Positions 22,837 through 33,926 of a stretch of DNA of 64,000 nt are shown in pieces. A program made the position numbers and the translations under genes. The notes under the pieces are model-generated. The model did no database searches, was not told where the DNA came from, and was given only the letters and a program-made list of their open reading frames with translations. The stretch lies in the NCBI GenBank assembly GCA_029532415.1, contig JAQOTA010000047.1, positions 62,001-126,000 of the forward strand. Reading direction: 5' to 3'. Positions within the stretch are counted from its first letter, which is position 1. Each line of letters opens with the position of its first letter. Source of the DNA: Marasmius tenuissimus (lineage: Eukaryota; Basidiomycota; Agaricomycetes; Agaricales; Marasmiaceae).

Positions 22837-24790
22837 TTACCAAGAAATCCCTCGCCCCGTCACACCTTCACTCTCCCAGATCCCCTGCTCTACAACATTC
22901 CTCGCACTAACCACGCATCCCTCCAACAATGGTATACCAGAATAAGCATAGGACCCACATAACCAGATCCCCGGCCCCGATGAATCGCTCCTACGGCCTT
23001 TCCTCCCCAACCTCCCTGCTCCTTGTATGGGCCCTAATCGACTCCTTCCTTGTCCCGCACACTGCCAAAACCACGGCGCGTCCTCAACGTGAAGCTCGTG
23101 TAGGACCGATTTGGACTCCATAGTGACGACCGCCCGTTCGAGAGACGATACGCTCAATATCCGTTTCTCCTTTGGTTCAACGATTGGATTCGTCGTTTGA
23201 TATACGGGAGGTAAGTGGGATGGGAATCCGACGGGGGGAGGAAGGGAGTGTGTAGCCATTGTGTAGATGGGGGGTAGTGAACGGGTGGGTGTGTTCGTAG
23301 TGGTGGTGGTGAGCGGTGAGTGTGAAGCGCGGTGATGCCTCTCTTGTTCTCCGTGTTTCTCAGAGTACGACTGAAATTGTGAAGGAAAGGATAGAGGGTC
23401 AGGGGAGATGAGGTTTAGGTCTCGTCTGTCGCGGGGGTCGTCAGGGACAAGAGAACCATCCGTGTGGTTTATGACCAGGGATGAGATGTACTTGAACTTG
23501 CGGAGGCAGTTGATTTGGCGTTGAATGAGTTGTTGATGGTAACGTCGATCGTGGTCGTCAGACGGATTTGACGGGAGAGAAGTAACATATGATTCGAGGA
23601 TGGGGATCGCACGGTTTGCTTGGGTTGCGAGAATTATGTGGTGGAAGCCTGAGTACACCTTCTCCCCAGCAGCACTCGCACAGTGTATCGAAACAAGTGA
23701 GGGATCCGACGCGTCAGGTCGGAGAGAGGATATAGCAGAACAAAGATGGATATTAGAGTCAGATATACGAGATGATAGTCGAGACACGACGTCGCGAACG
23801 CCGTTCTTCGCCACGTAATGGTGGGTGCCCAATGTCAGCCAGATATAATCTGAACAGGCAACCAATGTCCGTAATTAGTCACCAAGAAGAAACAGGGTTG
23901 GCCGTTGTGAACTTACCCAAGAACTCCTCCACCGGATGCTGTTGCACGTCCTCCAATGGACATGTGCATACGGCCGAAAACAAGGGTATTAGGACGTCCT
24001 GCGTGAACTCGATCCAAGCAATGTCGAAGCCAGTTATTTGGGCCAAAAATCCCGTTGGAAGAGTTCGTTTAGCCCACGTCGTATAATCCATGGTCGGGGT
24101 ATCTCGAAACCGAAACATGGGAGTAGAAAGGAGGCGAAGCCTCAAATAGCAGACCAGCAACTGGATAGCCATGAACGCAAAAACAACGAATGCCCAAGCT
24201 CTCTCAATGCTCGAGCGCGTCGCTGCACGCATCCTGGCGGGCATACTGACTCCAGCAAGTCCAGACCGGCCATTGTAGATCATTGAAGTCGTCATTCGCC
24301 TGGTTTCCGCGTGTGATGCTGGCGAAAGTAGCGAGAAGGAGTAACTGTAGTCTGATGTCCTGAATTTCACTCCAAGGTGCTCATACAGCGCAATTAGTTG
24401 AGGATAGTAACCTTCAATGAAATTCGGATCATTCGTTTCAAGTTATCCCAAGTTGTTACTTACCTCCTTGAAATGACCGCATTGGGACATCGACCCTCCA
24501 CTCTTGCTCCTCTCCTGGAACTGGTATTGATATTGAAGATGAGTCCATTCCTAACGTCGAACTCTATCACGTCTCTTTGTTTGTATTGACCTCGAGATTT
24601 CATCGTGAATTGTGAAGCTAACCTTTTCGAATATATGTACCTCAAAGTCCACCTCCACACCTTCTCCGCCCTGGCCTTCGGTATTGGATTCCCGCGTCGA
24701 GGGTTGTTTTGAATTTGCGGCCAGGGAATAAGCAGCAGTCAGACCTGCAAGTCCGCTTCCAACAACAGCCACCTTCACTTTTCGAGGCAT
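22837..24790 (-). CDS. FAD-dependent amine-oxidase-type oxidoreductase
   Basis: Exons 24623-24790, 24464-24563, 23917-24411 and 22837-23849. The N-terminus VKVAVVGSGLAGLTAAYSLA is a Rossmann FAD-binding motif (GxGxxG). It is followed by FEK, then SSTLGMDSSS..., WRVDVPMRSFQGG, YYPQLIALYEHLGV, a hydrophobic segment FVVFAFMAIQLLVCYLRL, and near the C-terminus QGAGRLG and GIWLCGSYAYSGIPLLEGCV. These are the usual features of fungal NAD(P)-binding/FAD amine oxidases of about 600 residues. Substrate unknown. ATG at 24788-24790 precedes the FAD motif directly. The last exon contains a long low-complexity segment (TTTTTNTPTRS...) that may vary. A decayed tail copy lies at 22275-22420. Confidence 0.85.
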
Positions 24791-25277
24791 CCTGAGGCGT
24801 CGTGTAGGTGGAGTCGTGAGCGGAGGATAGAGGAAGGAAGTAACCAACCCGAATTTTTGCGGTCGTCCGAGGTCGTGATATTTTGTCCATGACACGACGT
24901 TGGATCACTTTTATGCTTACTCGGTCAGTGCGCCAGTCCCGCCGGATACGGAGCGGCTACCGGCACCCCGTCTCATCCGCGTAGCCGGTTCACAATTCGT
25001 CAGACCGTCGAGATTTTGTTTCTGAAATCTGAAGTCGACAGAGCTCTGCTGCACACATCACATGGATTCAGATGTGACGAAATAACAATAAGGTATAAGA
25101 TATGCGTAGCTAGGAACAACAATGTCCAAACAGATAAAATGTAGGATTAGTTAGATCTCAACACGAAACAAGAACCAAAAGCCTATCATGAGGTCAAGAT
25201 AATGTCGTCGGGTATCGTAAAAATATGTCGTCAAAGTTCATTTACGAAGGCTGTGATCCTTGGACGGTTCGTAACGG

Positions 25278-28200
25278 TCATGAGTGTGGGGAAGGTGATG
25301 AAGGCGGCGAGCCCCCATTGGGGAAATGATGGTTTGTGAAATAGCCACGTTGATTCAGCGCACGACTCGGCGAGGGAGGTGAAGTGGGAGAGCCGGGAAT
25401 ACGTGGTGAGGGCAAGGGTAATCCAGGGTATCGTCCATTTGACGCTGACCGCAAGTGATTGGGACGGGGGCTGGGAGGGCTGGGGTACTTTCCTACTTCC
25501 GGAGTACCAGAATACGAAGGTTGCGCGATGGTGCTGTCAATCCGGTCTTCCTGGTAGATGCGATTGCCTTGAGTGGCCATCGGGCTGCCCTGGAACTGAC
25601 GGTTTGATGGGGGTGGAGCAAGGGGTGCCGGAACAGTGAGTACCATCGGCGTCGACCGTCTACGACTCGATGGATGGGGTTGCATCATATAGCTGTGTTG
25701 CGGAACTTGTACTGGAGCAGGGAGGGATTGTCGGTGCTGATGCTGGTGTATACGGGACTGTTGTCGTTGAGGAGAGTGAACCTGAGCTGGAGATCGACGT
25801 AGACCACGAGAGGGACTGGGTTGGGGCGTTACATCAACCGTGGGACGGGAAGGACGCGGAGATGGCAAAGGGTATCCAGGATTGTCCTCTGGTTGTGGAT
25901 GGTTGAGATTGAAAATGTCGATTCTCCCTGGGGTTGGGGCGGACGGATGTGGCTGAACGACTTGCCCTTGCCCTTGCCTGACCATACCAATCTCATGTCC
26001 ATTTGCGGCTGAGGGTGGAGGGGACGTCATGAAACCACCGTCGGTATGTTCAGTTGACGACAACAAATCCGACCTGGAGGGAAACATTCGGCCCAGAAGC
26101 GTATCCCTCGATCCATTGTTATTGGTGTATGGATCTGAGGGAGGAGATAGCAATAGTGAAGTCGGAGGGGGACTGGAAGTCAAGACCGGAGGAGATAGAG
26201 GACGATTGTTAAACACTCGTGGTGGGGAAGCGGATGGCAACTGCGCAGGTGGTGGGGTGTGTCTTCTCTGCTGCCGTTGCATCTGGGAATGACGATGCTG
26301 ATGATAAACAGACAGCGGTGAGAGAATGTCTGTGTTCTGTGGCGAGGGCCTTTGGCTCTGATGTTCAAATCGCGATTCCCGTTGCCGCTGTGAACTGGCG
26401 CGATATTGCCTGATCAAGCTTGGCGGAGGTGGGTCGTCAATTCCATGACGATAATCGGCCAAAAGATCTCTCTCCACTTCACCGTCCCTCGAAAGATGTC
26501 TGTCGGACCTACGAGAGGATTTTCTCTGCGAATGCCTGACTCGGCGGGATGGGCTAGGTGAAAGTCTCGAATCCGGCTCGTGATCGTGATCTGTTGACTG
26601 AGATACTCTGGTATACAGCGAACGCCACCACGACCGTTGGCGCGGGTGTCCCTGCGCGTCCTCAGTAGGCGGCCTGATGTTTCCTCGTTTCCCTGTGATT
26701 TCTATAGGGAAATGAAAATTCGTTGACTCGGCTGAACATGATGTGACACACCTGTATTATCTCTTCCATAGCCCCGTCTAGCCAACTCCATTTCTATCTG
26801 GTCTTCTAATGCGTCGCTCTTCTCCCTATGGACTCCGTACCCGTAATAATTCCCGGCTCCTAACCATTCACGTTGGCCGCCGACATGCATCTGCCGATCA
26901 ACGTCGATTCGAACCGAGGGGAACGTTGGATCTTCTTTCTCCCGATCCCCTTCCCTATCATTGGTATGGCCATGCCCTCTCGGTTCAGATCCAACGTTCC
27001 CGAAGGCAGAGGGTCTCGCCCTCCCAAAAGCATTCTCATAGTAGCCCTGCCTTCGAGGCACAACGTCCACTTCGGGCTCCCGCCCGCGCATCTTGTCCCA
27101 CATGTACACGCAACCGGCCCATAACTCGCGGAAGGTCTCCCGAAAGTCCATCGCGTGTCCTAGAGCTCGAAGACAATTCGTTTGGAGAGCCGGTAGATCA
27201 TGGGCATTATGGCGCAAGGGCTCGTATACTTTGTACGTGAACGCTTTGATGTGAAGGAAGGCGAAAATGCTGTGTGTGGTGCGCTGAGTGAACTAGCGAT
27301 CGGGGAACATGAAAGCAAGGGACATACGACATCTCGAATGTTTCCAGCAGGGCGCCTATGCCAATGTTGATGTCTTCGGCGGTCATGTACTGGGTCTGAA
27401 TGGCGATCTCGGTCACGAGGAGTAGTCAGAAGGTAAGGAGAACACTTGCATTCTTAACCACACCGAACAGGGACAGTACCGACAGAAACGTGGCTTGCCA
27501 AAAGGTTAGGAAGACTGAAAAATGACTATCAGCGCTTGTGCTATCGCTTTCCCAAAAGATTGCCTTACCAACAGCCTTGATAGCAAACAACTTGAGAAGT
27601 GGTCTATGCGGTGCCAGATAGTCCGCGGCAACGACGTAGAGTTGTATGAGGCAATACATGGAGACAGTGACCGACAGTGAGACAATGAGAACGATCTTTA
27701 GTGAGCGAGTATTAGTTCTAGAGGTTCTTCAGAGACGTAGAGTACGAACATAGATGTGGCCCCAGCCTAAGGCAACTTCAGCGACGAGTCAACCAACGAA
27801 CATGACCGCGGAACTCACCAGGACTCCACGAAGACTCGCAATATAGGCCTATATAGTCAAGAATAACGGCACACAAGGTCGTCCTACGAATCCAAGTCAT
27901 TCAGTTTCCCTCGATCAGCAGCGAAGGAAGTTGAGGGCCCTACAAAGGTCGAAGAACACAGTACTGCAGAACGCCCCATTTCATAGCCTGCAAGAAGTAA
28001 AGGCCATCCTAGAAAGAGCAAATCAGCTCCCATGCTGCCTACATGCATGACGCCTGTACTCACCGCAGGTTTGCTCTTTACAAATCCCAATGGGAAAACC
28101 CACTTCCTCACCTCTTCGCCCTTCCGCCTGGCAATGGCATCGGCCTCTCTTGATAGCCCCACTTTGCGAAAGATCATCCGTTGTTCCTCTGGATCGGGGT

Positions 28201-28846
28201 TTATGTAGATCAATAACAGGTAAAAGAATGAAGTCAGGACAGTAGATTCGTAACAGTCCCGCAAGAGGATAAGTGGTGTTGAGTGGTTCTACGATCCCGT
28301 TTGAGCTTGAATATGGTAGACAGGATGCTCGAAAGAGACTGACCCAGAAGAAATAGGACAACAGACTAATGATAGCGTATACGGGGACCAGGAAGAGAAT
28401 TCGGACAATATCTGCAATACTTCATGTTAACTTCGTTTCAGAAAAGCTCAGATTTGCACCGACGTCGTTGTTCTCGTTTCTGTTATCATAACAACAGTCA
28501 GGAGCCAAAAAAAATGAGGACAACTCTGCTGCTCACATTGGTGTACCACTTCAAATGCTTGCCCACCAGCCAAATCGACACACCAGTCGCTACGAGGGTG
28601 AAAAAAGAAGCTATGATCCAACCGATCTAAATTGTTTTAGACCGGCGAATGCCTTGCAACTCGAAAATGCAAATTCTTACATGATGAGCTGGATAACGGT
28701 GAAGAAAAGGCTTGAGGATCCTGATGCGCCCAGTGGACTAGGGACTCACTTTGAATGACGAGGTTTCCATGCTGCATCAGGGACGGCCCGTCCTCTGCAC
28801 GATGCTTGAAGCATCTCTCATTGCTTTCACTGTGCTCCCCAGCCAT
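25278..28846 (-). CDS. TMEM184 / organic solute transporter alpha family membrane protein
   Basis: Fourteen exons by splice signals. Joined protein: MAGEHSESNE... then NLVIQTHHIGWIIASFFTLV, KREQRHIVRILFLVPVYAII, NHSTPLILLRDCYESTVLTS, FFYLLLIYINPDPEEQRM, LQAMKWGVLQYCVLRPLTT, YIGLYCESSWSPGWGHIY, AVVFLTFWQATFLSVLSLF and MTAEDINIGIGALLETFEM, then FAFLHIKAFTYKVYEPLRHN. These match the seven-helix Ostalpha/TMEM184 (DUF300) family throughout. A long disordered Ser/Pro/Gln-rich tail of about 500 residues follows and ends at 25278. Exon 2 is only 8 nt (28681-28688); exon 4 is 16 nt (28464-28479); exon 9 is 17 nt (27750-27766). The intron after 27450 begins GC, not GT. The family is found in vacuolar or plasma membranes; the transported substrate here is not known. 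Confidence 0.9.
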
Positions 28847-31494
28847 CCTTCCTCAGCCTCTGTTCGATTGCCGGTTGTCGATTGGGATTGGGAGTGGTGG
28901 TAATGATAATGGTATGACGCTGTCTCGCAAGGATATAGATGGTCGAGTCTTAATGATTCGTGAAGTCGTAAACGAGAGTGAGTGTATGTGTGGTTGAGGT
29001 CGTGAAATGGGAGAGGGTACCAGAACGTCCAGAACGTCCCCAGAGGTGACGGTCGAGTCGGCTCTGCGACAGTAATCCTCGTAACCGTCAACGGTGAGGT
29101 CCTCCGGGAGGGGGCAAGCCGGGCCGCCATCTGCCGCCATCAACAATTTGAAGCGTATTCCCACGTTGCTAGCGTGGGACTGTAGGATTTATCTGTGCAG
29201 CGTTTCCACTTTGGTCTCGCAACTCTTGTTCCTGGACAATAACGATGCAGGGAATTGGTTCGACTTAGTCAAGATCCGCGCGACCTCACCGCGTGCGGAA
29301 TAACGAAGTTCCCGGTGAGTAAACGATACCATTGCCTGAAATGACTGTATCATCAAGGTACTGGATCTGTTGAATTTATAGGACTCGTGCGTCGAATCAG
29401 TTCATGTTCGGGTGGTAGAAGACGGCGCTGGGTGATCATCGACTTTCGAGAAATGCTTCGAGAATGCATCAAGGTGAGTTCAGGCTCTCAGATTTCTCGA
29501 CACGTTCTGCGCAAGTTCTTGTTTTCACGCGCGTACGCCAAGAGGAGGCTTCCTACCACTTTTCCCGTCTGTTAACTGGGATGAATAGTAACCCGGCCTT
29601 GGGGCCTTTAGGTGGGACGCACTTCTTATCGCGGCAGGTTTATCTTCGAGAATAACTCCAGAATTGACAGGCATATCGCCTGATATCGCCTGACATCGTC
29701 TCACAATCCGCACGTAACGGGGTGTGTTATATTTTCAATGTTCGACGGGCCATCCTCACTGATGAACTGTTTCGCATGTCGCTGTTAGGATCTTCGGAAG
29801 CCGCTTGAACGATATGCATACATCCACGAACATTCCAGGGGCCGTCTCAGGAACGAGTGGAAGACATTATGCACGCGAAGGAAGTAGAGTAAGCGCCGTG
29901 GCTTTTGATGACGGTTAGGATGGTTGTGGTTTTGCAGTCTCGGTGGGGCTAACCAGTAGGTTGGCCTGTGTTGGTTCATTTTGGAGCGGAACATAGTCTG
30001 ACATGGTACTGACCTAGCACTTCGATCCGAATTTGAAAACAAGGTTGTGCCACTAACCCCATCAGAAGATTCGTATCTCCAACACTCACCTAGTACAACC
30101 GAAATGATCTCCTCGGAAAACTGACGACTTTCCTGTGCGCGTTTCTCGTGTTCTTTGATTCCATAAACATAATACGCTGAGAGGGCTACCAGGCAGCTTC
30201 GTCCAACTTCCTCCAACTGAGAGTATATTCCGAGTACAAGAACTCGAAAGGCGAGCACTATCGTGGTAAGTCTATCCTCGAGAAGGAACTGCGGCATTCT
30301 CGAGTCTTGACCAACATGTTGCCTAACATTTTCTCACAGTTCGCTCCACATCGTGCGGTGGGCTACATCTTGAACATTCAAGGGTACATTCCCCCTTCTG
30401 GACTAGTATTGCTCCAAGATGTTGGTACAGCAACTCTCAGACGCCCATAGGCTTTCAGGAACGTTCGAACGGCGCAAGAGCGGCCGGAAGACAGGAGTAC
30501 GTCACGCCTGGCTTTTTTGTAACAGGGTAGGGCAATCGACAGGTTGGTCCATGTTAAGACGGGTCATAGCTTGGACCCTTGAATTGGAAAACAAGGTCGC
30601 GCCAATTCACCGGAAAACCGTGTCTCCAAAATGAATTTGATATTATCCTATCTGTCTCCTCAAGAGACAAACATAGTGCGTGTTTTTCATTGTCATGTGT
30701 ACTTCGCTGAGAGCCCGGCACCAGGCCCTCCGAGCTACTCTTTTACTTATCTGTTCACTCCACGCCCGAGGCCGTCCTAACATCTAGACATATCGTCCTC
30801 AAGCCCGTACTGAACGGACGCCTAGTATCCTCAGATGGATTGGTGGCAAAGCCCAAGATACCTGCCCAAGTCCAATAATCATACAGTGCGTATTGGCTAC
30901 GAAGTGACTTTTGATTGATTCGTGACAAGAATGTGAGGTCCCCCTCGGGGCATGCTCAGGCAAGATGCGGATGTCTCTGGTAACTTGAGCAGCTCATTAT
31001 CATTCAGCATCATCTGGACGGTCATCCCTATGCGAGATCATGACACCCGAGAACGAAAGCACTCGTCAGTAATGACAACGGGCGGCTACCTTACTTCTCT
31101 CTCTAATTCCTGGGGACATTACTGATTTACCAATGCCAGTATGCGATAACAAGGGGATTTATCTCACTCCATGACTTCGGGAATGGTGGTTCACAGCCTT
31201 TGAGAGCTCTTTCACTCCCGGGCATGTGGAGTCGTCCCTTGGATGTCATTCATCCTGCTGGGCGGAAATTATCCTTCTTTGGTGCCTAAATACGCGTTGC
31301 TCAACTCCCTGTAGGTATCGATGCCTCTGGCGCATATGGGATGCGAACAATCACTCCAGCGACAAGATATCTCGGGTTACACATGGCAACCTTTGCCCAC
31401 GCCGCTTACTGACTGGTAGTCCAAGCTCGAGGCGCGTATAAAAACTCGACCCTTCTTCCCAATTTCCTCAGCCAAACGGTCTCTACTCCACTCA
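28847..31494. other. 2.6-kb stretch without a supported gene
   Basis: 29000-29170 on the minus strand holds a short frame (MAADGGPACPLPEDL...) that may be upstream leader or uORF sequence of the TMEM184 gene. A frame at 29785-30297 on the minus strand (MPQFLLEDRL...) is possible but has no family match. Sequences near 29950-30080 and 30530-30640 resemble each other (GAAAACAAGGT, TCTCCAA), suggesting an old local duplication. Nothing else seen. Confidence 0.4.
31437..31444 (+). promoter_or_regulatory. TATA box of the terpene cyclase gene
   Basis: GTATAAAA about 50 bp before the ATG at 31495. Confidence 0.5.
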
Positions 31495-32660
31495 ATGGCC
31501 GTGCAACAGAATTTCCAGATCCAGCCGACAGTGAGTTTGTTCGTCGCCAGTCATCCCACACTGTTCTCATCCGATCTCCGTTACCAGTCGAAGGCGGATA
31601 TCATAGCCTCGATCAAGCCCATCTTTAACGACCTCTTCGAAAGATGTGGTGTCCCCGACGCCGGTAGCACCGTTCACGTCCTCGACCAGAACCTCTTCGA
31701 CGACGCGAAGGAAGCGTTATCTGCAGAGCCATTCCTTTTACCATCCTCGATGTATCCTCGGTTCGACGCATTTCTCTCCACCGGCGTTCTCGTCGCGCAA
31801 CTCACCTACCCACACTTGCAACACAAGTTCCGAATTTATGTCGCTCTCTACACGGCCCTCGGTGCGGCAGTGGACGACTTGTCATTTGAGACGGACTCCG
31901 AGTTTGTTGAGAGCTTCAACGAAAGGTTCATTCAAGGTTTGCCACAGGGTCATCCTGTCTCGGAAGCCTTTGCCGTTCTTACCCGGGAGGCAGCGGTCAA
32001 TTATTTCAATCGACCTCAGGCGGCACTGATCACCACTTGCACTCTCGACTTTTTGGCGTCACTATCTATGGATACGGCAGTTCGAGAGATGGAGGTACGC
32101 CATCTGCGTCCTGTGGAGCCGCGCCAGACGCTGATTGTCATTTTCCCTGTCCCACCTATCTAGAACCTTGCAGACTATCCGAGCTTCGTGGACTACTGGC
32201 GAATGCTGTCCGGGCTCCCAAAAGCGTTCGCTGTGTTTCTTTTCCCGCCGGACATTCCATTCGCTTCGTACGTTCATACCCTACCCTACATTTCGGTTTA
32301 CATCAACGGCGTCAAGTAAGAGTTCACCCTTTATCCTGCTGTAAACTCGGCTGACCCACTGCCATTTTCATTTCACTTAGCGACGTCCTCTCTTTCTACA
32401 AGGAGGAGCTTGCCATGGACGAGGATAATTACCCGTCAAAGTTCGCCAAGGGGTCTGCCACTTTGACCAAGTACGACGTAATTCAGCGCGTCGTAGACGA
32501 TGTCGTCGAGGCCGACAAGATAACACTGAAGGGTCTCGCCAGCAACCCACAGGCCTTGGACTGCTGGAACACGTTCCGTTCCGCATGGGTGCCATTTCAC
32601 ATCGTGTGCCCCCGATACAGGCTACGAGAGTTGTATGGTAAAGACGAGGAGAAGATCTAA
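31495..32660 (+). CDS. Trichodiene-synthase-like terpene cyclase
   Basis: Start ATG 31495 (MAVQQNFQIQ), stop 32658-32660. An early 57-nt segment (GTGAGT...TACCAG) keeps the frame open but is probably an intron; further introns start at GTACGC (about 32095) and GTAAGA (about 32317). The protein, about 350 residues, has the first metal-binding motif as AAVDDLSFE and the second as NDVLSFYKEE, the Asp-rich and NSE/DTE-type motifs of class I terpene cyclases. The ADYPSFVDYWRMLSGLPKAF helix is also typical of the TRI5 family, which cyclises farnesyl diphosphate. The product cannot be told from sequence. The 3' exon recurs as a relic at 33318-33679. Neighbouring P450, FAD oxidase and VOC genes suggest a terpenoid cluster. 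Confidence 0.85.
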
Positions 32661-32977
32661 AGGTAGTCGGTTTGCTTTTCGCATGGTAATTTGTTGGTAA
32701 GGACATCACTAAAGAGGACAGATGTATTCTACAGTAAATTGTTTATTAGCTTTTTAACTGAACGAAATTTGGCGTATACCACCTTCGGAATCTTGGAAAA
32801 AATTGCGTGAGAATACAAGTACATCTGAGAGCGACCGCCATTGCAAAATCCTCAAACAGAAAAGGCGGTCGGGACTCGGGACGCATCTACGATAAGTTCT
32901 CATTGTGACGCTCTCAATGAGTTCGATACATCGTAACCTAATCTCAAGATGTGATTAGCGCGTGCAGTGGAAGAATA

Positions 32978-33137
32978 CAAACCGTATATGCGAGACCATT
33001 CATAGAAAATCTCGGCTGTTGAGTCTGTGTACAGTGTAGGCATAATGCGCAAGTGTCTTGAACCAGCTGGGGTTCTGCAGGAGGTCGACTGGGAGGAAGA
33101 GAACCTTTGCGAGGTCTCGCTTTTGCCGCCAGCCATA
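32978..33137 (-). pseudogene. Relic of a P450 5' exon
   Basis: Reads ...SRHLRIMPTLYTDSTAEIF then YEWSRIYG, followed by a GTTTGTATTC splice-like site. This parallels HLRIIPTQKTAETLHDWSRIYG and its intron in the intact P450 at 33927-36073. Out-of-frame changes and loss of the membrane anchor show decay. Confidence 0.7.
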
Positions 33138-33317
33138 GTTAGCGTTACTCATGCTACCGGCTCAATGTTCCCTTGGACTCTCTCATGCTGAGATCAAGGC
33201 ACAGCTGGCAGCCACAGGTGCATCGATTGAGATTTGACTCTCTTGTCCACAAGCCTGATAACATTGATTGTTGTCGGCGGGAGGATGTCGAAGTTTACCA
33301 TTTAATGCGCGTGGGAT

Positions 33318-33679
33318 CTACTTAAACGGCGTCAAGTGAGCGACCATGCTTATCCTGCCGCAAACTCAACTGACCGTCCTTTTCGCTGTTCGTTAGTTTC
33401 AAATAGTGACGTCCTTTCTTAAGGAGGAGCTTCTCACGGACGAGGACAAATACCCGTCAAAGTTCGCGAAGGGTTCCGCCACTTTGACCAAGTACAACGT
33501 GGTTCAGCGTGTCTTGGACGTCGTCGTCGAGGCCGACAAGATGACGCCGAAGGTTCTCGCCCACGCAGAGGCCTTGGAATGCTGGAACGCGTTACGATCT
33601 GGATGGGTGCTGTTCCACGTCGCGTACCTTTGATACAGGCTACGAAAAGTTGTATGGCCAAGACAGGGAGAAGGCCTAA
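33318..33679 (+). pseudogene. Relic of the terpene cyclase 3' exons
   Basis: LNGV, a GT...AG-like interval, then a broken DVLS block and EEL...DEDKYPSKFAKGSATLTK with further matches down to the ...ELYG-like end, close to the last exon of 31495-32660. Key motif residues are altered (the NDVLSFYKEE block is disrupted) and the 5' two-thirds are absent. Confidence 0.8.
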
Positions 33680-33926
33680 AGGGACTCAGTTTGTGCCCTG
33701 GAATATTGTGATTCGTGAAGGGTATCTGAAAGAAGTATATATTGTAGATTGTTGGTTGATTGTTTAGACTGGATAAAGGTTGCAGATACTTAGTGTTTGC
33801 CCTTGTATCACGATAACGCTGACAACGGTTTCAGGAGCCTTCAACCCGTTGCATTCTTCAAAAACGGCGAGCCGCGGCTCACACGATTCACGATCTTTGT
33901 CAGGCCCCAAGTTCCGATTACCGTCA

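Noticed and set aside
29785..30297. 170-codon open frame, minus strand
   Set aside because: First 60 codons look plausible but no homologous family, and no clear following exon.
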